Of a stretch of 64,000 bases of DNA, positions 34,271-43,346 are shown piece by piece. The stretch is taken from assembly GCF_000515235.1 (NCBI RefSeq), contig NZ_KI911558.1, forward strand, positions 773,490 through 837,489, in the 5' to 3' direction. The notes under the pieces were generated by a model that made no database searches, was not told where the DNA came from, and worked only from the letters and a program-made list of their open reading frames with translations. The DNA is from Synechococcus sp. CC9616. Lineage in GTDB: Bacteria > Cyanobacteriota > Cyanobacteriia > PCC-6307 > Cyanobiaceae. Position 1 is the stretch's first letter. Every line of letters starts with the position of its first letter. The position numbers and the translations under genes are program-made.

Positions 34271-35221
34271 ATGTCCACCGATACGGGCAAGCTTTATCTC
34301 CTTCGACATCGTCCACCATCCGAAAAATTGGTGGATGTTGCATTCAAGAATCTTGCTGTGATTCTGGCCTCGATGGTGGCATTTATTTTACTCGCCATTT
34401 TTGTGGTCGTCTTCTTTGGAGGCCTGGAGTCCATGGGCCGCTATGGATGGAAATTTTTAGTGACATCGGACTGGAATCCAGTTGATGATGAATATGGAGC
34501 CGGGGCCGCCATCTACGGAACTCTGGTGACGTCCCTCCTGTCCTTAATCATTGCTGTTCCTCTTGGTGTCGGAACAGCGATCTTCATCACAGAGAACATC
34601 ATTCCTCGAAAGATCAGAAATGTGATCGGTTTGATGGTGGAACTTCTCGCTGCAATTCCTTCCGTCGTTCTTGGTCTCTGGGCCATCTTCGTGATGGAAC
34701 CATTCATTCGGCCAGCCCTCGAATTGCTGCATACCTTGCTGGGTTGGCTGCCGTTTTTCAGTACCCCACCGCTGGGTCCAGGCACATTACCTGCTGTCTT
34801 AATTCTCGTTGTGATGATCTTGCCAATCATCACAGCAATCTCACGCGATTCTCTCAATCAAGTTCCACCAAGTCTTCGTCAAGCGGCGTACGGCGTCGGA
34901 ACCACGCGCTGGGGGGCGATCATGAATGTGCTTCTGCCAGCTGCCATTTCAGGCGTTGTTGGTGGTGTGATGCTGGCCCTCGGTCGCGCGATGGGTGAAA
35001 CCATGGCAGTCACCATGATCATCGGTAACTCCAACAACTTCAGCTTGTCATTGTTGGCACCAGGCAACACAATTGCATCGATGCTTGCCAACCAATTTGG
35101 TGAAGCCGATGGTTCTCAGGTGTCTTCCCTGATGTATGCCGCCTTCGTGCTGATCATCATGACGTTGGCTGTGAATATCTTCGCCCAGTGGATGGTGAAG
35201 CGTTTGAGCCTCAAGTACTGA
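34271..35221 (+). CDS. pstC: Phosphate ABC transporter permease PstC
   Basis: Encodes 316 residues from the ATG at 34271 (MSTDTGKLYLLRHRPPSEKL), the usual start context. The open frame runs back to 34151, but its first 40 residues are not PstC-like. Six membrane spans are visible, beginning AVILASMVAFILLAIFVVVF. VPLGVGTAIFITENIIP, LVELLAAIPSVVLGLWAIFV and the EAA-like loop RQAAYGVGTTRWGAIMNVLL contact PstB. It forms the channel of the high-affinity phosphate transporter. Followed by pstA after 3 nt. A weak Pho-box-like pair (CGTTAAAGCGTTCTTA) occurs near 34203, too degenerate to rely on. Confidence 0.94.
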   Translation: MSTDTGKLYLLRHRPPSEKLVDVAFKNLAVILASMVAFILLAIFVVVFFGGLESMGRYGWKFLVTSDWNPVDDEYGAGAAIYGTLVTSLLSLIIAVPLGVGTAIFITENIIPRKIRNVIGLMVELLAAIPSVVLGLWAIFVMEPFIRPALELLHTLLGWLPFFSTPPLGPGTLPAVLILVVMILPIITAISRDSLNQVPPSLRQAAYGVGTTRWGAIMNVLLPAAISGVVGGVMLALGRAMGETMAVTMIIGNSNNFSLSLLAPGNTIASMLANQFGEADGSQVSSLMYAAFVLIIMTLAVNIFAQWMVKRLSLKY

Positions 35222-35224
35222 CCC

Positions 35225-36127
35225 ATGACTTTTACCTCCTCCGCAAGAACCGCAGACGGCCGTCCCGATCTGGCCTACAAGCCCAACCTCAGCCGCAACA
35301 TTGGCAGCAGAATTCTCACGATCATCGCGGGTCTCTTCTCTGGCATTGCCGTCTTGCCCCTGTTGTTGGTGCTTGGTTATGTGCTGCTGAAGGGTGCCTC
35401 CAAGATCAGCTACACCCTGTTCACTGAACTTCCACCTCCCCCAGGCCTGGAAGGTGGAGGCATCGGCAACGCCGTCATCGGCACCATTGTTGTCACGATC
35501 ATCGCTGGCTTGGTCGCCATCCCCGTCGGTGTCGGCGGGGGGATTTTCTTGGCTGAATATTCCAGCGGAGGCTCCTTTGCTCAGTTCATCCGTTTCGGAA
35601 CGAATGTTCTTTCCGGCGTTCCCTCAATCATCGCCGGCGTATTCATTTATGGAACAATCGTGACCAGTCGAATCGTTTTCGGTAATGCCTACAGCGCCCT
35701 CGCTGGAGGTGTTGCCCTCTCGATTCTGATGTTGCCCACGGTGATCAAAACAACGGATGAAGGCCTGAAGCTTGTTCCTGATGATCTGCGGCGAGCGTCT
35801 CTCGGTGTCGGCGCGTCGCGCTTCGTAACCATCACTCGCATCACCCTGCCAACGGCCTTCACCCCGATCGCTACGGGAGTGGTTCTGGCCATCGCCCGAG
35901 CCGCTGGAGAAACCGCACCGCTGATTTTTACAGCACTGTTTTCTCCCTTCTGGGCCGATGGGGTGTTCAACCCGATCGCCACCCTCTCGGTGCTGATCTA
36001 CAACTTCGCGATCATGCCCTACGAAACCCAAAACGAACTGGCCTCGGCCGCTTCCTTTGTGCTTGTGGCCATGATCCTGATCCTCAATCTGTTCTCCCGC
36101 TGGCTTGCCCAATTCGCGTCCAAGTGA
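35225..36127 (+). CDS. pstA: Phosphate ABC transporter permease PstA
   Basis: Encodes 300 residues with six membrane spans, starting with ILTIIAGLFSGIAVLPLLLV. GNAVIGTIVVTIIAGLVAIP, GVGGGIFLAEYSSGG, SGVPSIIAGVFIYG and the EAA loop RRASLGVGASRFVTITRITL are PstA landmarks. Second permease of the Pst complex; follows pstC by 3 nt and precedes pstB by 56 nt on the same strand. Confidence 0.95.
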   Translation: MTFTSSARTADGRPDLAYKPNLSRNIGSRILTIIAGLFSGIAVLPLLLVLGYVLLKGASKISYTLFTELPPPPGLEGGGIGNAVIGTIVVTIIAGLVAIPVGVGGGIFLAEYSSGGSFAQFIRFGTNVLSGVPSIIAGVFIYGTIVTSRIVFGNAYSALAGGVALSILMLPTVIKTTDEGLKLVPDDLRRASLGVGASRFVTITRITLPTAFTPIATGVVLAIARAAGETAPLIFTALFSPFWADGVFNPIATLSVLIYNFAIMPYETQNELASAASFVLVAMILILNLFSRWLAQFASK

Positions 36128-36183
36128 TCGACGAGTAAGTCCTGTCCTTCTTTTCTCCTGACCACCCGCTCCCTCTCTGAGCC

Positions 36184-37005
36184 ATGTCCGTCACGCCTCT
36201 CCAGACCGAGCAGCAACAGGTGTCTGAAGACACTGCGATTTCCATTCAGAACGTCACGATCAGCTACGGCAATTACGAGGCTGTGAAGAACGTTTTTTGC
36301 GACGTTCCCCGCGGCAAGGTCACGGCCTTCATTGGTCCTTCCGGTTGCGGCAAGTCCACCGTTCTGCGCTCGTTAAATCGCATGAACGATCTGATCGAAA
36401 GTTGTTCCCTGAGGGGCCGTGTTCTGTTCGATGGAGTCGATCTGTACGGCAGCACCGTCGATCCCGTGGAAGTCAGACGTCGCATCGGCATGGTCTTCCA
36501 GCAGCCCAATCCCTTCCCCAAGAGCATCTACGAAAACATCGCCTTTGGTGCTCGCATCAACGGCTTCTCAGGCGATATGGATGAGCTCGTGGAGCGCTCG
36601 TTACGCCAGGCAGCTGTCTGGGATGAATGCAAGGACAAACTCAACGAAAGCGGCTATTCGCTCTCGGGCGGCCAGCAGCAAAGGCTGTGCATTGCACGCA
36701 CGATCGCCATCCAACCCGAAGTCATCTTGATGGATGAACCCTGTTCAGCACTGGATCCGATCTCCACGCTGAAAATTGAGGAAACGATGCACGAACTCAA
36801 AAAGAGTTTCACCATCGTGATCGTGACGCACAACATGCAGCAAGCCGTGCGTGTGAGCGATATGACCGCGTTCTACAACGCCGAGGCCGTTGAGGGCGGC
36901 AGCGGCAAAGTGGGCTATTTGGTGGAATTCAACGACACCGAAAAAATCTTCAATTCGCCCCAGCAGCAAGCAACCCAAGACTATGTATCTGGTCGATTCG
37001 GTTAA
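36184..37005 (+). CDS. pstB: Phosphate ABC transporter ATP-binding protein PstB
   Basis: Encodes 273 residues. Walker [10 protein letters not shown] is at 51-59, the Q-loop in [20 protein letters not shown], the ABC signature LSGGQQQR at 160-167, Walker B VILMDEP at 180-186, and the switch His in [11 protein letters not shown]. The PNPFP-x-SIYEN segment after the Q-loop is specific to PstB. It powers phosphate import through PstCA. The substrate-binding partner is not in this operon; a candidate is encoded at 49266. Confidence 0.96.
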   Translation: MSVTPLQTEQQQVSEDTAISIQNVTISYGNYEAVKNVFCDVPRGKVTAFIGPSGCGKSTVLRSLNRMNDLIESCSLRGRVLFDGVDLYGSTVDPVEVRRRIGMVFQQPNPFPKSIYENIAFGARINGFSGDMDELVERSLRQAAVWDECKDKLNESGYSLSGGQQQRLCIARTIAIQPEVILMDEPCSALDPISTLKIEETMHELKKSFTIVIVTHNMQQAVRVSDMTAFYNAEAVEGGSGKVGYLVEFNDTEKIFNSPQQQATQDYVSGRFG

Positions 37006-37062
37006 TCCTTTCAGCCATCACTCCTGATTCTCACGTTGATCAAGTGCACCTTGATCAAGCCA

Positions 37063-37089
37063 ATAAAAAACCGGTCCCTTGGGACCGGT
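37063..37089 (-). terminator. Intrinsic terminator of tRNA-Ser
   Basis: Perfect palindrome ACCGGTCCC-TT-GGGACCGGT (37070-37089) with a run of A on the plus strand (37065-37070), which is a T-run in the direction of the minus-strand tRNA gene 5 nt away. Confidence 0.85.
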
Positions 37090-37093
37090 GAAG

Positions 37094-37180
37094 CGGAGAG
37101 CGAGGGATTCGAACCCTCGATAGAGTTGCCCCTATACAGCATTTCCAGTGCTGCGCCTTCGACCACTCGGCCAGCTCTCC
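37094..37180 (-). tRNA. tRNA-Ser (anticodon GGA)
   Basis: An 87-nt class II tRNA on the minus strand. The acceptor stem GGAGAGC pairs with GCTCTCC and the discriminator base is G. The D-arm contains GCCGAGTGGTCGAAGGC. The anticodon arm CAGCA-CTGGAAA-TGCTG places GGA as anticodon. A long variable arm typical of tRNA-Ser (TATAGGGGCAACTCTATC) precedes the T-arm GAGGGTTCGAATCCCTC. No encoded CCA. Confidence 0.95.
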
Positions 37181-37234
37181 ACCGGCTTATGTGGGGCAGA
37201 TGCGAATGTAGCAGGACACTCCCAGCGGAACGGC

Positions 37235-37618
37235 ATGCGACCCAGGCACAGGATCACTGTTCACTGGCGCCAGGAAAATCGCTCGATCACCCATGAGGTT
37301 CCTGAGGGTGATTACATCCTGCGCAGCTTTGAACTGCAAGGCGATCCCCTGCCGTTCTCCTGTCGCAACGGATGCTGCACCAGTTGTGCCGTCCGGGTCC
37401 TCTCTGGCTCCCTCGACCAGCGCGAAGCGATGGGCCTATCAAGGGAATTACGCAGCCAGGGATATGGCTTGCTCTGTGTTGCCAGGGCAACCGGCCCACT
37501 TGAGGCAGAAACTCAGGACGAAGACGAGGTCTACGAGCTGCAGTTCGGCCGTCACTTCGGCAGGGGGACTGTTCAACGGGAGATCCCCTTGGAGGAACTG
37601 GAAACCTGGAAGGATTGA
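37235..37618 (+). CDS. [2Fe-2S] plant-type ferredoxin-like protein
   Basis: Encodes 127 residues from the ATG at 37235; the frame extends back through the tRNA, which is not coding. The cluster motif is CRNGCCTSC (Cys-x4-Cys-x2-Cys, with one extra Cys), with the fourth ligand in GLLCVARA about 30 residues later. This is the plant-type ferredoxin arrangement. A C-terminal extension of about 35 residues (EDEVYELQFGRHFGRG) is longer than in photosynthetic PetF, so it is a specialised electron carrier of unknown partner. The gene directly precedes an inositol-monophosphatase-like gene with a 4-nt gap. Confidence 0.9.
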   Translation: MRPRHRITVHWRQENRSITHEVPEGDYILRSFELQGDPLPFSCRNGCCTSCAVRVLSGSLDQREAMGLSRELRSQGYGLLCVARATGPLEAETQDEDEVYELQFGRHFGRGTVQREIPLEELETWKD

Positions 37619-37622
37619 GTCG

Positions 37623-38510
37623 ATGTCCAGTTCAATCTGCAGGGATTCAGCTGTTGCTGCCGGGCTTGATCAAAGCCAACTGAAACGACTGGCGGAGGTG
37701 GCCCGCAGCACGGCCAAACAAGGCGGCCAGGAATTAATGCGCCATTACGGGAAGCTCTCCAGCGTTGAAAACAAGGGACGTCTGGGAGACCTGGTGACCA
37801 ACGCGGATCTTGCTGCTGAACGCATTGTTCTTGAGACACTCGCAGCCAGAACTCCTGAGATCGCTGTTCTGGCGGAAGAAAGTGGGGCTCAGGGCGAACA
37901 GGATGGACTTCGCTGGTGCGTGGATCCTCTCGATGGCACCACCAACTTCGCCCACGGTTATCCCTTCTTTGCAACATCCATCGGCCTTACCTGGAAACAA
38001 CAACCGATCCTTGGCGCCATTGCCATTCCCTTTCTGAACGAGACCTATTGGGCGGCACCAGGGCTTGGGGCGTTTTGCAATGAGCAGAGCATCCATGTCA
38101 GTCCCTGCAGGCAACTCGAGGATTCCTTGCTCGTGACCGGTTTCGCCTACGACCGACACACCCGACTGGACAACAACTACGCCGAGTTCTGCTGGTTCAC
38201 CCATCGCACCCACGGAGTCCGACGAGGAGGAGCGGCAGCGGTGGATCTCGCCTTTGTGGCCTGCGGTCGCCAGGACGGTTACTGGGAGCGGGGCCTGGCC
38301 CCATGGGATCTGGCAGCTGGCGTTGCCTTGGTGGAGATGGCTGGCGGCATCGTGAGCGGATATCAAGGTCAAACCTTTGACATCAGTACCGGCCGGGTTC
38401 TTGCCTCTGGTCCTGATCTTCATCAACAGATGGTGGAGGGACTTGCCCAGGTCAATCCATTGAGCGGAGCCAGTTACGGAGCCCCGGAGATCCAGGCGAT
38501 GGGATCCTGA
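37623..38510 (+). CDS. Inositol monophosphatase family protein
   Basis: Encodes 295 residues from the ATG at 37623. The metal-binding motifs of the family are clear: VLAEESGA, WCVDPLDGTTNFAHGYPFF (DPxDGTxNF) and WERGLAPWDLAAGVALVEMA (WDxAAG). The family dephosphorylates inositol phosphates or related sugar phosphates with magnesium. The substrate is not certain in cyanobacteria (inositol-1-phosphate, or histidinol phosphate in some relatives). A longer upstream frame inside the ferredoxin gene is a shadow. Confidence 0.9.
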   Translation: MSSSICRDSAVAAGLDQSQLKRLAEVARSTAKQGGQELMRHYGKLSSVENKGRLGDLVTNADLAAERIVLETLAARTPEIAVLAEESGAQGEQDGLRWCVDPLDGTTNFAHGYPFFATSIGLTWKQQPILGAIAIPFLNETYWAAPGLGAFCNEQSIHVSPCRQLEDSLLVTGFAYDRHTRLDNNYAEFCWFTHRTHGVRRGGAAAVDLAFVACGRQDGYWERGLAPWDLAAGVALVEMAGGIVSGYQGQTFDISTGRVLASGPDLHQQMVEGLAQVNPLSGASYGAPEIQAMGS

Positions 38511-38996
38511 GTACCTCATCAATACTCTAAACCTGGCAATGGCTGATCAGCAATAAAAAAGATCGCGGTATGTTTGGCTGTCTGATTGAATGAGAACTCT
38601 TACTTTCAACTCAAAATATTGCAACCCTGATCAGCTGATTTTCTTGTATTTCAGTGCACTGGAGATCACAACAGTAACGAACGACAGGAATATCGGACAA
38701 GGGCCTGAATACAATCAAGAATAAGCATTACTTCATCCCATTTTCAAAAGCATGATTGATCAAAATTTTCCTCTAACAGGCATGAGATAGGCAATCACAA
38801 TGCTATCCAATTATCCCGATCAAACGTCAAAAGTTGAAGCACGGCACTAGCAACAAAGGCAGGAGCTTATGACACATCCTCTGAAGCCATCACCTTGGCC
38901 TTATTCCTAATGGCTTTGTTTGGACAGACAGGTTGAGAACCCTTGTCACAACTGGAGTGTTACTGTCTGCCGAAGTTCAGACTGAACAGCTGACCC
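38511..38996 (+). other. Intergenic region with one weak reading frame
   Basis: About 490 bases, AT-richer than its neighbours. A 44-codon frame (ATG 38590 to TAA 38724, MRTLTFNSKYCNPDQLIFLY ...) is the only candidate, and I see nothing that confirms it. The region should contain the hisZ promoter. No RNA structure was identified. Confidence 0.3.
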
Positions 38997-40175
38997 ATGG
39001 CGCTGCAACCCGCCGCCGGCGCACGGGATCTCAACCCTCTTCAGGTGGAAAGCAACCGCGTGCTCAGCGAGCGGCTTGCTGCGGTGTATCGCCTTTGGGG
39101 ATACGACGAAGTGTCGCCCCCGAGGGTTGAACGTCTCGACACCTTGATGGCAGGTGGTGCAATCGCCATCCAGGACGTCGTCCGACTGGTGGCCGATGAT
39201 CCGCTTGGGCTGCGACCGGAAATGACTGCGTCCATTGCCCGGGCAGCATGCACGCGCCTGGCGGCACGGTCGCGACCACTGCGCCTTTGGGCCTCAGGAA
39301 CTGTGTTCCAGAGCCGCTCCGCCGACGAAGGAGGCCAGTTCATTGAAGAGAACCTCCACAGCGGAGTGGAGTTGTTCGGGGTCAAGAGCATCGAAGCCGA
39401 GATGGAGTTGCTCTCGCTTCTCATCGCTGCGGTGAAAACCCTGGATCTGACGGATGCTCAACGTCCGCAACTGCTCTTTGGCCACACCGCGCTGATGGAT
39501 CTGGTCCTGAAGCCCTACGTCGGTGACCTTCGGGAAGCCATCCGCTCCGCATTGGTTCGCTACGACCGTCTCGCGATTGAGGCGATGGACCTAACTGCGG
39601 AGCAACGCAAGTTGCTGTTGCTCCTGCTTGACAGCCGTGGTGAGCCACAACAGCAGCTGAGCCAACTGGACACTCTGTTCGGAAATCAACCGGTGTTTCG
39701 CGATCTGATGCGTCTCAGCCAACTGTTGGAACCAGCGGCGCAAGCCCTGGGATTACGACTGCAGCTGGACACCACCTTTCAGCCGGAATTCAAGCTTTAC
39801 AACGGATTGGTGTTTCAGCTGGTCTGTCAGGGCAAAGCAGCACCTGTTGTGATCGCCCGTGGAGGGCGTTACGACGATCTGGTTTATCGCTGCGGAGCCA
39901 GAGGCGATCAAGCGGCTGGGGTCGGCTTCAGCTTCGCCATCGACCCGATCCGGGAACTTCTCAGCGAGACCCCCAGACATCCGCAGCATGAAGCCATTGT
40001 GCTGGTGGCTTTTTCAGCCGAGAGCTCTCTGGAATCCGCTCTCCAGCATCAAAGCCAATGGCACCAAAAGGGTTGTCGCGCCTACGTTGAGCTCACCCCT
40101 GTCGCCAATCGCCTAGCCGCGGAAGAGATGGCCAGGGTGCGTCGAGCCGATCAGCTGGATTGGATCGATTCTTAG
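38997..40175 (+). CDS. hisZ: ATP phosphoribosyltransferase regulatory subunit
   Basis: HisZ is a histidyl-tRNA-synthetase-like protein without charging activity that forms a complex with short-form HisG in the first step of histidine synthesis. The 392-residue protein shows the class II core with [40 protein letters not shown] and motif-3-like [15 protein letters not shown] followed by [12 protein letters not shown]. The tRNA-binding domain of real HisRS is absent. Start ATG at 38997. Confidence 0.92.
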   Translation: MALQPAAGARDLNPLQVESNRVLSERLAAVYRLWGYDEVSPPRVERLDTLMAGGAIAIQDVVRLVADDPLGLRPEMTASIARAACTRLAARSRPLRLWASGTVFQSRSADEGGQFIEENLHSGVELFGVKSIEAEMELLSLLIAAVKTLDLTDAQRPQLLFGHTALMDLVLKPYVGDLREAIRSALVRYDRLAIEAMDLTAEQRKLLLLLLDSRGEPQQQLSQLDTLFGNQPVFRDLMRLSQLLEPAAQALGLRLQLDTTFQPEFKLYNGLVFQLVCQGKAAPVVIARGGRYDDLVYRCGARGDQAAGVGFSFAIDPIRELLSETPRHPQHEAIVLVAFSAESSLESALQHQSQWHQKGCRAYVELTPVANRLAAEEMARVRRADQLDWIDS

Positions 40176-40201
40176 AGTCGGTTGTCTTCCGCAAATCAGA
40201 G

Positions 40202-40426
40202 ATGCCCCACACCATTGTCACGGATGTGTGCGAGGGAGTGGCTGATTGTGTCGATGCCTGCCCGGTGGCCTGCATCGATCAGGGCAACGGCAAGAACAGC
40301 AAGGGAACGGATTTTTACTGGATCAACTTCGAAACCTGCATCGACTGCGGGATCTGCCAGCAGGTCTGCCCCGTTGAAGGGGCGATCCTGGCGGAGGAAC
40401 GTCCCGATCTTCAGAAGGCTGGCTGA
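40202..40426 (+). CDS. Bacterial-type ferredoxin, [4Fe-4S] / [3Fe-4S]
   Basis: Encodes 74 residues from the ATG at 40202. Cluster motifs are CEGVADCVDACPVACI and CIDCGICQQVCPVEGAI. The second is a canonical CxxCxxCxxxCP, while the first has a longer spacing before DACP, as in seven-iron ferredoxins of the FdxA type. A small soluble electron carrier. It follows hisZ by 26 nt and precedes htpG by 84 nt. Confidence 0.92.
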   Translation: MPHTIVTDVCEGVADCVDACPVACIDQGNGKNSKGTDFYWINFETCIDCGICQQVCPVEGAILAEERPDLQKAG

Positions 40427-40510
40427 ACGGAAGGTACGGAGACCTCACCCCCTGAAACGCTTGAGGGGCTGCAGCACCGATTCCTAAGGTCGGATTTTCG
40501 CGCTGTAACC

Positions 40511-42415
40511 ATGCCGGTGATGGACGAGCAGGGTCAGATTCAGATCCACACCGAGAACATCTTCCCGATCATCAAGAAGGCCGTCTATTCCGGCCATGAA
40601 GTGTTCCTGAGGGAACTCGTCAGTAACGGTGTCGATGCCATCAACAAACGCCGGATGGCTGCCATGGGAGGCGACTGCAGCGAAGGCGATGAGGGAGTGA
40701 TCCAGATCCGCATCGACCGGGAAGCCAAGACGGTCACAATTTCTGACAACGGCATCGGCATGACCGCCGATGAAGTGAAGCGCTACATCAATCAAGTGGC
40801 CTTCTCAAGTGCCGAAGATTTTCTTGAAAAATACAAACAGGAGAGCGACGCAATCATTGGTCACTTCGGCCTTGGCTTTTATTCAAGCTTCATGGTGGCT
40901 GAACGCGTAGAGCTGTTGACGCAATCGGCTCGGCCAGACAGTGAAGCCGTGCGATGGAGCTGCGACGGATCACCCAATTTCAGTCTCACCGCATCTGAAC
41001 GGGATGCCGCTGGGACAGACATCATCTTGCATTTGATGGAGGATGAACTCGAATATCTCGAGCCAAGTCGCTTGCGAACGCTGATCAATACCTACTGCGA
41101 TTTCATGGCAGTTCCGGTTCAGCTGGAAGGGGAAACAGTTAACAAACGCGATGCTCCCTGGAGAAAGAGCGCACGTGATCTGAAAGATCAGGATTATATC
41201 GATCTTTACCGCTATCTCTATCCATTTCAGGGAGATCCTCTTCTCTGGGTCCACCTGAATACCGATTATCCCTACAACCTCCAGGGCATTCTCTTCTTCC
41301 CCAGACAAAGCGGTCGTGCTGATTGGGAAAAAGGTGAAATCAAGTTGTATTGCAATCAGGTCTTCGTCAGTGACTCAATCAAGGAGGTCGTCCCCCGTTA
41401 TCTGCTGCCGCTCCGTGGCGTCATCGACTCCCCGGATATTCCTTTGAATGTCAGTCGAAGTGCCCTGCAGACCGATCGACGCGTGCGCTCAATCGGCAAC
41501 TTCGTCGCCAAAAAAGTGGCCGATCGCCTGCGCAACCTCAAACAGGACGACCCAACGGCCTATGCAGATGCCTGGGAAGCACTGGCGCCGTTCGTGAAAA
41601 TCGGAGCGATGGAGGACGACAAGTTCGCCGACCAGATCGCCGAGTTGATTTTGTTCGGAACCACCGCTTCTGCCGGAGAGGGCGAGGATCCCGATCCAAT
41701 CGGTTCCGGCGACAAATCCTTCACAACCCTGGCTGGCTACCGGGCAAGGCTCTCGGCCGACCACAGCAATCGAATTTTGTACAGCACGGATGATCTGGCG
41801 CAGGCCAGCGCGCTGAACCTTTGGACATCGCAGGGAGCTGAGGTGTTGAAGCTCGAAACGGTGATCGACACACAGTTCATCCCGTGGCTTGAGAGTCGGC
41901 ACGACGATCTCAAGTTCCAGCGGGTTGATGCCGAGCTGGACGACAGCTTCCAGGACGATCAAACCGAGTTGTCCGATCACGACGGAACCACCCAGTCGGA
42001 AACCCTGCGGACGTTGCTGAAGGATGCTCTCGAGAACGACAAGGTGACGATCCAGGTTCAGTCCCTCAAAGCCGACAACGCTCCGCCCACAATGATTCTG
42101 CTGCCTGAGCAGATGCGACGGCTCAACGACATGGGGGCGCTGATAGAGCAGCGTTTACCTGGCCTGCCGGACCATCACGTTCTGTTGGTGAATCGCCGCC
42201 ATCCACTTGTTGAGGGGCTGCTGAAGCTGAAGTCCGGCTCGGTGTTGGTTGGTAGCGGCGAGACGTCGCCCAGCGAACAGCTCGCCAAGGATCTTGGGCG
42301 TCATTTGTACGACATGGCACGACTGGGTGTTGGCGGACTTGAACCCAACGAGCTGGCTGGATTCCAGACGCGGAGTGCCGAATTGATGGGAGCTTTGATG
42401 CAACGCTCCGTCTGA
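40511..42415 (+). CDS. htpG: Hsp90 chaperone HtpG
   Basis: Encodes 634 residues. The GHKL ATPase domain shows [29 protein letters not shown] and [16 protein letters not shown]. The middle domain shows [22 protein letters not shown]-terminal dimerisation region follows. In cyanobacteria HtpG helps survival at high temperature and light and assists phycobilisome linker assembly. Cytoplasmic. The start ATG at 40511 gives [20 protein letters not shown], the usual N-terminus. Confidence 0.96.
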   Translation: MPVMDEQGQIQIHTENIFPIIKKAVYSGHEVFLRELVSNGVDAINKRRMAAMGGDCSEGDEGVIQIRIDREAKTVTISDNGIGMTADEVKRYINQVAFSSAEDFLEKYKQESDAIIGHFGLGFYSSFMVAERVELLTQSARPDSEAVRWSCDGSPNFSLTASERDAAGTDIILHLMEDELEYLEPSRLRTLINTYCDFMAVPVQLEGETVNKRDAPWRKSARDLKDQDYIDLYRYLYPFQGDPLLWVHLNTDYPYNLQGILFFPRQSGRADWEKGEIKLYCNQVFVSDSIKEVVPRYLLPLRGVIDSPDIPLNVSRSALQTDRRVRSIGNFVAKKVADRLRNLKQDDPTAYADAWEALAPFVKIGAMEDDKFADQIAELILFGTTASAGEGEDPDPIGSGDKSFTTLAGYRARLSADHSNRILYSTDDLAQASALNLWTSQGAEVLKLETVIDTQFIPWLESRHDDLKFQRVDAELDDSFQDDQTELSDHDGTTQSETLRTLLKDALENDKVTIQVQSLKADNAPPTMILLPEQMRRLNDMGALIEQRLPGLPDHHVLLVNRRHPLVEGLLKLKSGSVLVGSGETSPSEQLAKDLGRHLYDMARLGVGGLEPNELAGFQTRSAELMGALMQRSV

Positions 42416-42488
42416 CGAATTCACTTTGATAAACTGGTTGATCGGGGCTTCTGTGAAGCCTGGTCAACCACTGTTCAAGGTCAGCGTC

Positions 42489-42725
42489 ATGTCCCGGGTG
42501 TGTCAGCTCACAGGTACTCGAGCCAACAACGGCATGGCCGTGAGCCATTCCCACATACGCACCAAAAAGCTGCAGCAAGCCAATCTCCAACAGAGAAGGC
42601 TCTGGTGGGCGGAAGGCAAGCGCTGGGTGAACCTACGGGTCACTACCCGAGCTCTGAAAACCATTCAAAAGAAGGGACTCGGCCCCTACGCCAAATCCCT
42701 CGGAATCAATCTGGCCAAACTCTGA
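42489..42725 (+). CDS. rpmB: Ribosomal protein bL28
   Basis: Encodes 78 residues from the ATG at 42489 ([20 protein letters not shown]). The residues [20 protein letters not shown] and [16 protein letters not shown] are bL28 signatures. Structural protein of the 50S subunit. The frame is open upstream to 42426, but those residues are not part of the family. It is followed after 10 nt by the peroxiredoxin gene. Confidence 0.96.
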   Translation: MSRVCQLTGTRANNGMAVSHSHIRTKKLQQANLQQRRLWWAEGKRWVNLRVTTRALKTIQKKGLGPYAKSLGINLAKL

Positions 42726-42735
42726 TTCCGGCACC

Positions 42736-43296
42736 ATGCGCAGACGCGAACTGTTCAGCCGCGCTGCACTGCTGCTCGCCGCGCTCAGCATTCGGCCCGG
42801 CGAATCCCTGGCTCTTGGCGGCATTGTCCTGAACAACGGCGAAACTGTTCCGGATTTTGTCCTCCCGGGTTCGAGTCAGTCTGAGCCGGACCGCGACAAA
42901 TGGTCCCTTACTGGATTCAAGGGACGTTGGCTAGCTCTGTATTTCTATCCAAGGGATTTCACCGGAGGTTGCACCCTCGAGGCTCGTGGCTTCGAGGCCT
43001 TGCACGGTGAGTACCAAGCTGCCAACGCTGAGATCGTCGGGATCAGCGCAGACAGCGTCGATGATCATGAATCCTTCTGCGCCAGCGAAAACCTGAGCTT
43101 CCCTCTGCTCTCCGACCCGGACGGAACTGTCAGCAAAGCCTATGGATCTTGGATGGCTCCTTATTCGCTACGCCACACCTTTTTGATCGACCCTGATGGT
43201 GTGTTGCGACAGCGCTGGGTAGCGGTTCGCCCCAGCGGCCATGCAAGGGAGGTGCTTGATTCGCTGATGAATCTCCAGAACAACACGGCTGTTTGA
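42736..43296 (+). CDS. Exported peroxiredoxin of the BCP/PrxQ type
   Basis: Encodes 186 residues. The N-terminus MRRRELFSRAALLLAALSIR has a twin-Arg pair and a hydrophobic segment, a Tat-like signal that would send it to the thylakoid lumen or periplasm. The thioredoxin-fold domain has LALYFYPRDFTGGCTLEARG with the peroxidatic Cys in GGCT (a variant of PGCT), VGISADSVDDHESF and HTFLIDPDGVLRQRW. The second Cys of typical PrxQ (five residues after the first) is replaced by Glu/Ala; a later one occurs in ESFCASEN. It reduces peroxides with thiol donors. Its stop lies 50 nt before ggpS. Confidence 0.9.
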   Translation: MRRRELFSRAALLLAALSIRPGESLALGGIVLNNGETVPDFVLPGSSQSEPDRDKWSLTGFKGRWLALYFYPRDFTGGCTLEARGFEALHGEYQAANAEIVGISADSVDDHESFCASENLSFPLLSDPDGTVSKAYGSWMAPYSLRHTFLIDPDGVLRQRWVAVRPSGHAREVLDSLMNLQNNTAV

Positions 43297-43346
43297 CAAA
43301 TGCGCCCCATTCAAGAAGGGTGGTGCCACGAAAAGGATTGGTAGAG

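Noticed and set aside
37293-37622. N-terminal extension of the inositol-monophosphatase frame
   Set aside because: Lies in another frame over the ferredoxin gene, whose cluster motif is clear; the enzyme family starts near the ATG at 37623.
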